Below, one piece after another: positions 19,027-30,600 of a stretch of DNA of 64,000 nt (position 1 is the first letter of the stretch; every line of letters starts with the position of its first letter). Origin of the DNA: Flectonema sp. DT1601. Its lineage: Eukaryota; Euglenozoa; Diplonemea; Diplonemida; Diplonemidae. A model generated the notes under the pieces. It was given only the letters and a program-made list of their open reading frames with translations. It had not been told where the DNA came from and did not search any database. The translations under genes were made by a program, and so were the position numbers. The stretch is from the NCBI GenBank assembly GCA_964019425.1, contig OZ025861.1, positions 372,001-436,000 on the forward strand. The letters run 5' to 3'.

Positions 19027-20979
19027 ATGGAAAGATTGAATCCAGCAACACTACGCCGCCTCAAAAACAAAAAGGAAGCAAACAGCTACTGGCTTAAACT
19101 AAACGTCAGCCACAAGGCCTTAGATAGATTGAACCTAGGAGCAATTCTACACAGTGACGAAGTTAAGGCAGTCTGTCCAAATTTAAAAACCTTAAGCAGA
19201 ACTAGAATCTGTCACAAACTGGGTACAACTGTAGGAGATATTGTATTAAACGCCACCTCTGTTGGGAATGGATGCGATGAACTCATCTGTTCACCATGTC
19301 CCTGTTGTTCTCTCGTACCAGGAAGTATTAAATTCGATGGCCACGCCTGCGGTCTTGCAGTAAATCTTCCCGTATCTGCCGAATTACGAGATTTCTTCGC
19401 ACGAGGACAGAAATTCAGAGTTCCAAAGCACCCCGCTGCAGCAATGGACTCGCTCGAAAACGACATAGCAGTTTACGTAGATAAAGCTTACAGAAACACC
19501 ACTGACGATATTAAACTTCGCTTCAAAAACGTAATTCTTAAGCATCTCCACACCAAACTGAGCCGAGACCTTTCATTCCTTGACTCCCCCCGAGAACTTT
19601 CTTCACTACAAAATTCGATGGTTCTCTTAAAAGTAGACAAAGGACAATATGATGTTGGTTTCATCTGTAAATCCTTCTACCTGAGTTTCCTCAGCAAGCA
19701 ATTAGGAGGTCCAGCCTATCAACAATTAAAAGCAACAGAGGAAATCTAGCCTTCTTAGCTGAGAATAATAAAATCTTAGGAAACAAGCATGCAGATAGAC
19801 TACCACATCTCTACGGCATGATTAAATTGCACAAGTCAGCTATTGGGATGAGATGGATTTCGGGAGCCTCTTCAATCACAGGAACGGAGAAGCAGCGCCA
19901 ATTAGACAAGGAGCACAAAACGGCACCCGCAACAGCCACAACATACGCCCATCTGCATCTATCAAGTATTCTTAAAAATGTAATGGCTTTACTAAAAGAA
20001 AAAGATATGAATTCAAAATACAAACGTTATTGGATAGTCGAATCTGATAAAGACATAGCTGCTGATATTAAATTAAACACAACTCGTCTAAAAAGCCTAT
20101 CTCCCAAAACACACGACTTCACTACGATGTATACACGACTCCCACCAGGAGATCAAAGATAAAGTGAATGAAGCAATTAAAGAAGTATTCGAATTCAAGA
20201 ATATTATGCGACTTGAGTCTAATGACCCTGCGACCTACCGTGCTTTATCACAGTTGGAATGTAGAGCGCTTCTTAACTTTTGTGTAGATAATTCTCAAAT
20301 ATCAATGAGAGGAAAACTATGGAGATCCCATTGCTAATACATGTCCGAAAAGTCCAACACAGTTACTTCTTTTGATTAAACCCTTGGGAATGTGGTGGAT
20401 GCAGTTGACCGAAACAGGAACCAACGCTTTCACGAGCAGCGGTGAGTGGATGAAACAGGTCAACCGACAAGTAGTTGGCATTCCCATGGGCGGCCACGCA
20501 AGTAGCGATATAGCTAATCTCTACTGTTACAGAATCGAATCTAAATTTATGGATGACCTTGTAGCGAAAGGAGAGTTAGGTTTAGCACGCAAACACGACT
20601 ACTCTTGCCGGTACATAGACGATTTCCTTACATGGAACTGCAACCCACCACCAGCAGAATGATATTCCAACTGAACTACACCGAGACCTCTAATGGTATT
20701 AATGATGTTTCATACATTGGAATTAGAATCCGAATCGAAACCACAAAATCAAACAACAGGTGGATACGTCTTAGCGTTAACGACAAAGCGCGTGGATGGC
20801 ACATAATACCAACAAGATTCACTCATCAGCACTCGGCTGCTCAAGAATCGATGGGTACTGGTATCTTCACCACCATACTCCTACGAGCACTCAGAATCTG
20901 TAATAATCAGGCAGATCTTCTGCAAGAGCTCGAGTTCGCAACATACAGACTACTCAACCGTTTAAGAACCTCGCAGTAG
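19027..20979 (+). pseudogene. Naiad-type RT region, copy 1
   Basis: Open stretches at 19027-19749, 19818-20162 and 20372-20979 carry successive RT parts. The first holds RTRICHKLGTTVGDIVLN, RDFFARGQKFRVP and the KVDKGQ motif. The second has the motif-A-like FTTMYTRLP near 20120. The third has GIPMGGHASSDIANLYCY (motif B, near 20480) and CRYIDDFLTW with the catalytic YIDD (motif C, near 20607-20636). Penelope RTs are related to telomerase. The copy is not intact. Confidence 0.8.
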
Positions 20980-21263
20980 CTTGTCTCAGCTTTATCAACT
21001 TATATATTGACGATGGCAATGTTGCAGCTGCAATTCGAAGACGTCTAAATATTACTTCCGAAAAGTTTAATCATGGTATCCCTGTAAGCGACGAAAAAGA
21101 CACCATTAATCATAAAAGTTCCACACTTCACACCTTAGACAAACGATTCCCAATACAATCACATCAATCTTCAGGGGAAGGTCTAATTGGAGGTGAGTGT
21201 GGATGGGCTTCGCTGAAATTTGTTGCAGACCATCTTTATCTTGACCGAATTAATTTCAGCTAT

Positions 21264-21803
21264 TTGCAAGAACTACAACAAACATTCTACGAAGAACATC
21301 AAAAAGTAGAACCTGGCAGCAACGAGCAAAAACCATCCCCGGATGGCTGGTTCTCTTTAACCGTGCTGGGGGTAGCAAGTAAACAAAAACACAGCAGGGA
21401 AATCCACCAGTATGTAGATCCCAGTTCTATGGACTACCCAGCAATAGCCGCCGCATTCATTTTAAACAAAGCTGGTGCTAGAATGTCACACTACATAGTG
21501 ACCCTTGTCTCCTTTGATTCCATTATTGTTAGAGACATTCTCAAAGGAGCGACAGACCGGCGATTATCATTCGACCATTTTGACAGACATTTTAAACACC
21601 CAGAAAATTGTTTTCACATGATTTTAAGAAATACTCTGCAGGGTAATAATAATGATAACGACTGTACCATGGCACCCTCAAATGAAGGAATTCTACTCCT
21701 CACCAACACTAAGGAAAAGCGCAGGAAAGACGACTACAGCTCCGATGAAGGAGAACTCGCACTCGTAATTAAACGAACAGATGTAGAAGAGATAGAACGC
21801 TGA
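21264..21803 (+). pseudogene. Naiad-type C-terminal region, copy 1
   Basis: A frame of 179 codons after the RT. The segment KPSPDGWFSL and the FDSIIVRDILKG motif recur in copy 2 (26068-26644), so this is the C-terminal domain of the same polyprotein. Its function is not known to me; it probably corresponds to the thumb and C-terminal extension of Penelope RTs. The first residues may be within a longer frame. Confidence 0.7.
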
Positions 21804-21916
21804 TCAAAAGCAAATATATGCTAGCCCATCCTGGCGAGCTCCGATGGACATTAGGAAATCAGTTCTTTTGAAATAGACCAATTGATGGATCCGATTTATT
21901 AATTAACTGGAATGAA

Positions 21917-22098
21917 GTCCCTTAGAACTTACTGATGAAGGACTAAAAAGGGACAAGTAGTATAAGATTAAGTCTCCTGAACACTACATATTCTATTACC
22001 CTTTGATGTTAGGAAACTGCAGAAATGAATACTTTTCTTTTACTAATCTCTACTTTTCTTATTCTCACTTTTCTGTTCTAAAATTAATGATACTAACT
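21917..22098 (+). repeat. ~180-bp dispersed repeat with conserved RNA-like stems (copy 2)
   Basis: Second copy of the repeat at 381-559. GTCCCTT/AAGGGAC and GTAGT/ACTAC pairings are kept. In the alternative stem, AGGCCT has become AGGACT and its partner AGTC(TC)CT, so one C-G pair has changed to A-U on both sides. The GAAAC of copy 1 is altered here. It lies between the two Penelope-like elements. Confidence 0.5.
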
Positions 22099-22788
22099 CA
22101 GGTAACTACCACGTGGGACTCGCTTAGGGTCTACCAGTGGATTTTGCCAAGCCGCTTCTTGGTAGCAGCACCTGACGGGGTATTTAAGTTCTTCGCAACT
22201 GAATCCCCTGCATTAGAGATTCTTATTCTCTAAAGACTTCTCTAAGCTTACATAAGGTGATGTGAAGCATAATTGTTTATCAATTATCCTGCAATTTCAA
22301 ATATGTTTCCATACATCTAACTTTGGTTTATATATATTTCCCCACCTTTTCCTTTTTCTAACTTTTCCTTTTTTATTTTGGTTTAGCTAATGGAAATTAA
22401 TTGTGTGAAGTACCACGGTATGGTACCTTTGAATAGGCTCCCTACTCAAACGAATCTCCTCTCTCCTGAAATCTTATTCAAACTCTCCTCTTCAACTTCG
22501 ACAACGGGCAATAATTGAACTGGACCCTTAACTGCTCTCCACTTAAAGCTGTATACGTCTCGCCAACGTAGTTACCGTATAACTTTAAGTACGCTTTTAA
22601 GGCACGAAAGCTCATGAACCCAGCGGACAAGCGGTGTCTGATCGTGTTAAGATACCCCCCTCATCTCGGAGGGAAGAAGTCGATACCCGCCATAACAAAA
22701 AACTTCTGTGAGCACGCGGTTTCTTCAAAAGCTTTTAGTTCTCTTCCTTAAAGAGAAAAAGCCGCCCATGGGCAATTATAATTTCTGA
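22099..22788 (+). other. Non-coding lead-in to Penelope-like element 2
   Basis: About 690 bp without a supported gene; only a 76-codon frame crosses the boundary on the left. It contains pyrimidine-rich tracts (near 22340-22380) and probably holds the 5' untranslated or terminal-repeat region of the element whose reading frame starts at 22789. No matching repeat is visible downstream of that element. Confidence 0.4.
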
Positions 22789-24729
22789 ATGAAAAGCCGT
22801 ACTTTTAACCAAGTACACCCCGACGCATATGGGGTTAAATTTGCAAACAAACTCGGAGGGGTCGATAACTCACGTTTTGGATGGTTTTCCAAAACAAAAA
22901 ATCATGTTCCTCGTCATTTTTCTTTTTTTTCTTCCAATAGCAAACACCACAATAATTCCAACCCCCATTTTAATTTCTCTCGTCCTGTTAAGCCTAACAC
23001 AGCGCTCAGGACAGCACTATTTAGAGTGCTACCTTTAAGAGACTTCCAGTTAAGGAAGATAGTGCAATCAGGAAGCACTTTAAAAATTATGATAGAGCAA
23101 AAAAACAGAAAAGAGCTCCCATTTGCTGCAATCAGTGCAGCAGTTCGATCCGTAGGTGCTGGTAAAATGCGTTTAATCATTGAACGAGCATTGCCTCCCT
23201 CTTACAATTCTAATCCATGGAGAAAGTCATCAGTAAGAGAGGTGAGTCACAGTTTTACACAACACCCACAACATAGACTTCGACGCCAGCATGGACGTTC
23301 CCGCGCAAACTGGCATTCTAGCCAAGCCCATTTTAATTGGCATAATGAAGGAGCTGCGCACAGAAACAAGCAGCGAAACGGCGGAATAGATTGGTCAGTT
23401 TACGAGAGTAACTGTAACCGTCAACGACATATTTTCCAAAGGAAAATTTTACAACGCCACAAAATAAGAGGCAGACAACCCGGAATGCGTACCCCTGGAG
23501 TCATTTATGCACTCTTTAGAAGATCAGACCAGAAAGTAGTATACGTAGGGCAAACGTATAATTCCACAATGAAGCGAGTTCATTCCCACTGGTATGCTGC
23601 GAAAAAACACTCAAGGGACAACAGCTACCAGGGGAACAAGCTTTATGAGTTCCTGACAAAGCAGAGATTCCCACTCCTAGCCATGCCGCTAGAAAAGATT
23701 CCGGATTGCAATTACAACAACGCAGCGGATTTCTACAGAGCTGCCGCACCACGTGAACAGTATTATATTAATTCCTTTAAAAATCTATTAAATACGCGTG
23801 GCTATTATGCACCAAAATTGAGTACGAACAGAAATCGCACAAGAAACAACCGCCAACCTCCACCTGTAAGACAACAACATCTTGCTACAGAAAACTTCTA
23901 CAACTTCAACGAAGTAGCAGATGACGGTTACAATGTGAGCAGCACAACGTCCTCCAATACATTGCAACCAACAACAATAACACTGGAAACAGGTGTTTCT
24001 TTTCAAGTCGCAACGGATAAAAAATGGATTCCGTCAAAGCTTAACTACTTGTTTAAGCTTACTGACGAAGAATTCGTTGAATACGACTTCTCGCGTTGGC
24101 AGACACTCTCCACAACAAAAGTTTTGCAGTTTCTTAAAAGTAACTTCTTTCAAGAACATTACACTGCCCGCGTAAAACAGCTGGAGCATTGTTTCATGCA
24201 AAGATTAAATCCAGCCAATCTCAGAAGGGAAAACAAGAAGAAAGATTCGTACACTTACTGGTTGAAACTGAATCTTGGCCACAAAGCATTAGATCGTATT
24301 GGTCTTGACACTGTTCTTAGATGTGATGAAGTTAAAGCAACCTGTCCTTGTCTAAGAACTCTTGAAAGAACACGCATCTGTAACAAACTTGGAACAACAG
24401 TTGGTGATATCGTCTTAAATGCATCCTCAACAAGCATCAATTCAGACTCCCCGATTCAATCTACTTGCAATTGCAGTACTCAAGAACTGAATAGTTTAAA
24501 ATACAACGACCATTCTTGCGGACTTGCTATTGATTTACCAGTCTCAGAAGAACTAAGAGACTTCTTCGCACGAGGTCAAAAATTTAGAGTCCCAGTGCAC
24601 CCATCAGCTGCATTAGAATCACTTGAAAATGATATTACTGAATATATAACTCACGCATACAAGAACGTTGGCGATAACTTTAAATCGATCTTAAAAACAC
24701 AATTCTTAAACAATTGCAGCTTAAATTAA
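22789..24729 (+). pseudogene. Naiad-type GIY-YIG endonuclease and RT N-terminus, copy 2
   Basis: 646 codons. The GIY-YIG nuclease motif pair is GVIY (residues 237-240) and YVG (252-254), followed by the basic MKRVHSHW and by EQYYINSFKNLLNTRG, which has the Glu and Asn expected of the fold. After a low-complexity Asn/Thr-rich linker come RLNPANLRR, RICNKLGTTVGDIVLN and RDFFARGQKFRVP, shared with copy 1. The first ~230 residues are basic and rich in His/Asn/Arg, as expected of a nucleic-acid-binding leader. GIY-YIG nucleases nick the target so that the RT can prime. Confidence 0.82.
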
Positions 24730-24847
24730 GTAAAGACTTAAGCTCTCTTGACCTCACCATTATCAAAAAAAGCATGGACAGAACTTCACAATCTTCAATC
24801 TCAGTTTGTATTTCTTAAAGTAGACAAAGGACAGCACGATATTCATA

Positions 24848-25843
24848 TTGGTTACATATAAATTAAACTATATGCGTTTACTTCAAGAGCAACTACAAAG
24901 TGATTCTTATGAACGCATCACATCAGACGAACCAACTCTGCTTGCCAACCTCAAGAACATGAACAACTCAATCAATGCCCGCCATTCTGATCGACTCCCA
25001 CATTTATACGGAACGATTAAATTACACAAATCAGCTATCGGGATGAGATGGATTACTGGTGTCTCATCCTTCACGGGTACAGCGGAACAACGACAATACG
25101 ATAAGGATCACAATCTTGCACCTGCAACAGCAACAACATATGCGCACCAACATCTCTCTAGTATCCTTAAAAATGCGATGACTATATTAAAAGAGAAAGA
25201 TATGCATTCGCGATTCAAACGATACTGGATTGTGGAATCAGATGATGAAGTCTCTAGTTCGATTAAACAGAATTTGATGGTTTTGAAAAAATTATCCCCT
25301 AAGACTTTTGATTTTACAACAATTTACACCTGCCTACCACACAACGCTATTAAAACAAAAGTAAGTGAAGCACTGCAAGAAGCCTTTAGTTTCAAAAATA
25401 TCTTACGTCTTGAATCGAGTGACCCTACACGATTCCCTTCTCTTGCGCTTGCAGAATGTCAAAAATTACTTGAATTCTGTATTGACTCCTCCTTTATTGC
25501 ATTAAGAGGTTATATTTGGAGACAAACAATAGGCATTCCAATGGGTGGCAACGCCAGTAGCGATATAGCAAATCTCTACTGCTATAGAGTTGAATCCGCA
25601 TATATCGATTCTTTAATTGAAGCAAAAAATCTAGACTTAGCTCGGCAACATGACCACTCGTGTAGATACATCGACGACTTCCTCACCTGGAGTTGCGACC
25701 CTCCACCAGCAAGTCTATACTCAATGGATTACACTGATACTTCGAATAATATCGATGATGTCTCTTATATTAGTCATTCCAAAAATAACCGTCCATTTTT
25801 GGGTTCCAATATTTCATGGGTGAAAATTAGGAGTAAAACCTAA
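24848..25843 (+). pseudogene. Naiad-type RT core, copy 2
   Basis: 331 codons with DFTTIYTCLP (motif A, near 25310-25340), GIPMGGNASSDIANLYCY (motif B, near 25530) and CRYIDDFLTW (motif C with YIDD, 25661-25690). The coding similarity to copy 1 ends near 25770, where unrelated A/T-rich sequence begins. Confidence 0.8.
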
Positions 25844-26067
25844 AACCGAATACCCATTTTAATCGCTTTTGCACCGCTGATTTCAAAAAAATGCAGCCGA
25901 AATTTTAAAAAAATTGTGACATTTTTGTGTGGTGAAATTTTGAATAATGGAACTGTTGATGTCTAATCGGCTGCCCCGGGTGCTAAAATGAAAGATCGGT
26001 ATATGGTTCTATATCCGGCCGTACCTGGTCGGATGTTGTACTCAAACATCAGGAGAAGGTCTTCTCG

Positions 26068-26640
26068 GTGGAGAATGCGGTTGGGCATCGCTCAACTTAT
26101 CATTTATATATCGATAGAATTAACTTCAGTTTTCCACAAAACTACCAACAGCGATTTTATGAAGAATCTCTTAAAGTAGAACCGAACAACTCAGAGCATA
26201 AACCATCACCAGATGGTTGGTTCTCGCTACAAGTACTTAACATGGCTTGCATGACCAAATTCAACAGGAGAATTGAGTACTTCGTTAACCCAGCAGATTT
26301 CGACTATCCTGATACAACCGCAGCACTTATTCTGCATAAAGCGAAAACAAGAATGACTCACTTTATTGTTGCGCTACTCATTTGAGTCCATAATCATCCG
26401 AGACATTCTTAAAGGCACAAAGGATTTAAGAATCCCTTTCGATAATTTTGACAAGATGTACCAAACTACAGAATATAGTTTCCATATGATACCATTAAAA
26501 GCTCAGACTGATATGGATGTTACAATGACACCTGCGAATATAGGACCTTTGATGGTATGCGAAGATAAAGTAAAACGCAAATTGGATGACGACTCATATA
26601 ATAACTCGACTGTAATAGTGAAACGACCAGACGTCAAAAA
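26068..26640 (+). pseudogene. Naiad-type C-terminal region, copy 2
   Basis: Two overlapping frames (26068-26385 and 26366-26644) together match the C-terminal region of copy 1 (HKPSPDGWFSL, ARMTHF-like and FESIIIRDILKG motifs). The function of this domain is not recognised. Confidence 0.65.
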
Positions 26641-27267
26641 TTAAAGGGTAAAGGGGTCTTTCCTACACAAATAGTTTCAGAACGGCCATTCATTACAAAA
26701 TCCAAAATGGCTGTAAACCGTCCAGTTCGATCCTGGGTGAGGGCATTTTTTTTTTTTCACGGATTTTTTTTTCAGGTTGGACTTTGTACGGGGAGGTTGG
26801 CTTTTATTAGTGGCTCCCCCCCCTTGGGGGGTTGGGGGGCCACTAATAAAAGCCAACCTTACCATAAATTTTATACACGTTTGTTGTAAAAAAAAAAAAA
26901 AGACTTCGTTACTTCTGAAGCAATAGAAAAAGGAAAGACGGCAGCATTCATGTGTGTTGCCTAACCAAACATGAGGGGGACATTTTTAAATAAGAAAACT
27001 ATGGTCCCTCAGAGCCGACAGTGAATTTTTCATTTAAAACAGACTGAAGGACACAATAAAGATCATCTTCATAAAGAACAAAGATAACCAACACAAGTTC
27101 TCTTCAGCTGGGTATTTTATTAAATACCGGCAATATCCGCTATTAAATACAGCTGGGGGTCTCGATGCATCCCGTATATGGTTTTTCGGCCCCCCCAGCC
27201 ATTTTGGATTTTGTAATAAACACCCGTTCTGAAACTATTTGTGTAGTAAACGCTAGTTTGCCCTTAA
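26641..27267 (+). mobile_element. Non-autonomous DNA transposon with 68-bp terminal inverted repeats
   Basis: The ends 26646-26713 and 27196-27263 are inverted repeats: both contain CTACACAAATAGTTTCAGAACG and ATTACAAAATCCAAAATGGCTG with few differences. The body is flanked by TTAA or TTAAA on each side (26641-26645, 27264-27268), which is likely a target-site duplication of the TTAA type. The ~620-bp body has no transposase and contains a long perfect hairpin at 26794-26859. It is therefore MITE-like. A piggyBac-type TTAA preference is possible, but the termini are not diagnostic. Confidence 0.8.
26794..26859. repeat. Perfect 21-bp palindrome with C/G-run loop
   Basis: The left arm (26794-26814, starting AGGTTGGCTTTTATTAG) is the exact reverse complement of the right arm (26839-26859). 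The 24-nt loop is a C run followed by G runs and can itself pair. It lies inside the DNA transposon and may be a nested hairpin element or a fold-back region. Confidence 0.9.
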
Positions 27268-27625
27268 ATATTTATTACAAATAATTATTATCTCTCTCAC
27301 TACCCGGTATTGATATCTCATATTGTGTGTGAATACAAAACTGTCTCTCAGCGGTGTCTTGCCGTCATCTCTTATTTTTCCTTTCTTTTATTATTTTTAA
27401 TTCTGACACAAAAGTTTCCAAAACCTCCGAGTATGAACACCTCGAGAGGCGAAGATGGAAATTATTTTGTTGATTTTCAGAAGATTTTTGTGTGCGATTT
27501 TCCCCTTTATTTCCTTCCCATTCATAACAGCAATACATGTACTTGGGATATGATTTCAGTCTCTTCTCGTAAAGTTAAATAGTAAAGTCTCTCCTTCCCT
27601 TCCAGTTGTTATATTATTGAAAACA
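27264..27625 (+). promoter_or_regulatory. Leader of gene B
   Basis: Leader-unit sequence resumes at ATATTTATTAC directly after the DNA transposon; CGGTATTG at 27305 is 321 bp before the ATG, as in other copies. The acceptor-like CTTCCCTTCCAG is kept. The mobile-DNA nest therefore ends just upstream of the gene's putative core promoter, and any further upstream unit is lost. Confidence 0.5.
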
Positions 27626-30600
27626 ATGACTTCGGATATTTCGTCTTGCGCCTCACACTCTCCATTTATACCTTCACGGCCAGTGGTTGCCGTGTTGAAA
27701 GATGCTTTGACAAATGGGACTGACAACTACCAAGCGGAGTTGTTGCAGATTGAGGACGCAGTTAAAATGAGTGGCTACGGAGGTGATGACGCATTACAAG
27801 TTTCACGTGATTTGGTAAGTTGTATTGAAAAAGATGATAAACGATTAGAAGAATGTTTACGAAAACTATTAAACATTGTTGAACCATTCGATGTTGCGAG
27901 CATGATGAAGGTGTTCATTAGTTCAAAAGATTCAATCAATGCTGCTAAAGGAAAACACGTTGTTGTGATTGCTGGTAGAACAGGTACAGGTAAAACTGTT
28001 ACTTTACATTACCTAAGCAGGTCAAAATTGGAGAAGAACCAGCAACGCAAGGTCGTGGTGATACAAGCAGCGGCTGGGACGGAGGGTTGCAAAGTTGGGA
28101 GCGGTAGTTCCAGTTGCACCGCCTACCTGCAATCTGTCCCTTGCGTTGCTGACGCTAATGTTGTGCTGCTGGATACGGTAGGGTGGGGTGACACAAAAGG
28201 AGATGAGATTGAGGCTGCTTGCAACGCTGTTCTCGGAGCTGCACTCCGGGAGTGTGCGAGTGTGCGGTTTTTACTAATTATTGATTCTGGGTTTGCATAC
28301 GAGAGATGTAAACCTTTGAAGGCAACCATCAAGGATTTCTGTAATCTCGTGAACCCGACACATCTAAATGACGTAGTGAAATGTACAACGTTTGGTATTA
28401 CTCGATTCAAAGCTGAGCCGTTTGTTGATGAATGTATCGCTGATGTAGAAGAGTTGTTCAGTTCTAATGGGAACTTAACGAATAATGAAAAACTAATATG
28501 TACGTTACTGATTGACCAATTGGAGTCGGGGATTCAGATAATTGACCCGGAGAGGGAATGGAGTCAATCTCCGAAGGAAGTGTTGGAGGCCGTGTTGAAG
28601 TCAGAACCCCTTCGTACACCGGAGAGCGCATTTCGTGTCCCCCTCTCTCAAGATTTGCGTCAAAAATTAGGACACCAGCTGCAAGTGTACAACGAAGCCG
28701 TTCAGAGATTGCTGGAAAGTTCAGACCACGAGCGTGCTGTAGAAATAATTGAAATAATAGAAAAACTACGAATGATGTTTGATGACTCAATTCTATTAAA
28801 GACAATGAATGAATGTTTACGAAAAGTTGAGCGAATGGTAAGTGACATTCTGAAGAAGGCATCCAGAAACCTGGATTCGTACTTTGCTAAATACCCGCAA
28901 TACGTAGTGACTCCGGAAACAATCATTCAAAATAGTCGGGAAGTACAGGGTCTCCGGCGTTACTTTGCGGAAAGCTTTCCTGATATTGGATGGGACGAGG
29001 TGAATGTTGAGCAACAAGCAGAACAGTACGTAGAGTCAGTTCATATGGGTACTCCTGAAGAGATGGGAACGGCCGTACGGAAATGTAGAGAGTTGATGAG
29101 CCTAGGAATGCTGAGTGTGGATAAATCTCTTTCTCTTGTTCATGACAATATTCGTAAGCAGTTCAATTCCTTCAGGAAGAAAGCGATCGTTGGAATTGAT
29201 GAAATGAGTAGCGTGAAGGAAATGATCAAACAGCTAGAGGCTTGTCGTCACTTTGCAAGTATCGCTGACGGAAGCTGTAGCTACAAGGAAGTGGTCGAGA
29301 GGTTTAGCGACAAGCTCGAGGACAAGTTGATGAGTGCTAAGCTCGCGGTGGAGAAGCTTCCGGTTGGCAATGAAGCCCTCTCTGGGCTGCTCGATTTTCT
29401 CATGAGAGTGACGGAGAAACAAGAGAAGCTTAAAGAGTTGCAAGTAGAAGTAAAGTATCTTGAGAGGGGGTTGCGTAACCTGGGTGATCACGTTGAGGAG
29501 ATCTTCAAGAAGGCGACAAGTACGATGGGTGGAGCCGATGCTGAGATGTACCTGTCCATCGGGAAAGTGTTAGAAAGGTCGTGGGGACATGATTACCAGT
29601 CACGGAAGGAAAGTAGCTTTGTGCAAGTCGAGTGCGCAGTACAGAAGTTCTTAGACGGTGACGTCAGTGACGTGTATCGATGCATCCGAAGTGTGGGGCA
29701 CCCGTTGGCTTGTGACGCAGACCTCGCAGGGAGCTTTGTGTGGAACCAGAAGTGCGAGCGTACGTGGGACCTTTCTAAGTTGCAGAAGTTGGTTGAACTG
29801 ATACGCGGGGTTTTGCCATTGACAGCAGCTATGGTTGAGAAAAGACTCATCGCCCCTCGCATCGACGATTTGGGGAAGCTTTGCGACGGCATTGAGAAGA
29901 CTCTTGAGGGTCCCATGGGGCGGGTTCATTGTTTAGAAGAGGTAAGAGACAAATACATCGCAGCAGACCCGAGGTTGTTGTTACTACAGAAACTGGAAGT
30001 ACTGGGTGACATTGTCGACTGCGAGTCTGATGATGCTCAGAAGATTCTGAATGACAGGAGGGAGAGGATGCAACACAAAATAATCAATATAGAGAAAGGT
30101 ATTACTGCTGTAGGAGAGAAGTTGGATAGCAGACGTAACCTTTTTGACGACAGCAACATTGAGACTGCAGAAGAAGCGAATGATATCATCGAAGACTTTG
30201 ATGTGAGAATACCGAAGGCTGAGGGCAAGCTGCGTTCGTTAGAAAGTCTCTGTAATCAGTGTAATCAGTGTACATGTAAGTCACAAAAGAAGAATAAATT
30301 AGATGCTAATGGTTACAAAAATATTACAGAACTTAAGCAGACCATCCAGGATAAAGAGAATGAGGTGGATCAAATGACATCACAACGGGAGGAATACCAG
30401 TGTGTGCTCAAAGAGCTCGCAAACATTAATAAGATTCCTGCTGAAGTTGATCCCGAAATGCATCAAGGCTTAGGTCTGGAAGAAGTGTTGACGAGGTTGA
30501 AGAACCAATTAGACGAACATCAGCGACAGCAAAGAGATGTAGACGCGCAGCTGAAGGTACTGAAGAACGATGTTGTTTCTCGGGAGGCTGCATCAGTACT

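Larger units (their letters stand above)
18621..21916 (+). mobile_element. Penelope-like element, Naiad-type, decayed copy 1
   Basis: Order of parts: a weak GIY-YIG region (about 18640-18850; reads RGVIHALLRRSDGK, parallel to copy 2), an RT N-terminal region, RT core motifs, and a C-terminal region. GIY-YIG before the RT is the permuted order known from the Naiad/Chlamys clade; classical Penelope elements carry it at the C-terminus. Copy 2 at 22789 is recognisably related but of a different family (roughly 60% by eye over the RT N-terminal part). The element is interrupted in several places and carries a ~140-bp extra segment near 20325-20455 between RT motifs. No capsid or envelope genes are present or expected. 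Confidence 0.8.
22789..26640 (+). mobile_element. Penelope-like element, Naiad-type, copy 2
   Basis: Better preserved than copy 1. A 646-codon frame holds an N-terminal region, the GIY-YIG endonuclease and the RT N-terminal part; RT core motifs follow at 24848-25843 and the C-terminal region at 26068-26644. A stretch of about 280 bp (roughly 25770-26045) has no counterpart in copy 1 and stands in place of ~500 bp of expected coding sequence. The coding region is interrupted a few times, so this copy also looks dead. Its right end abuts the DNA transposon at 26645. Confidence 0.8.
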
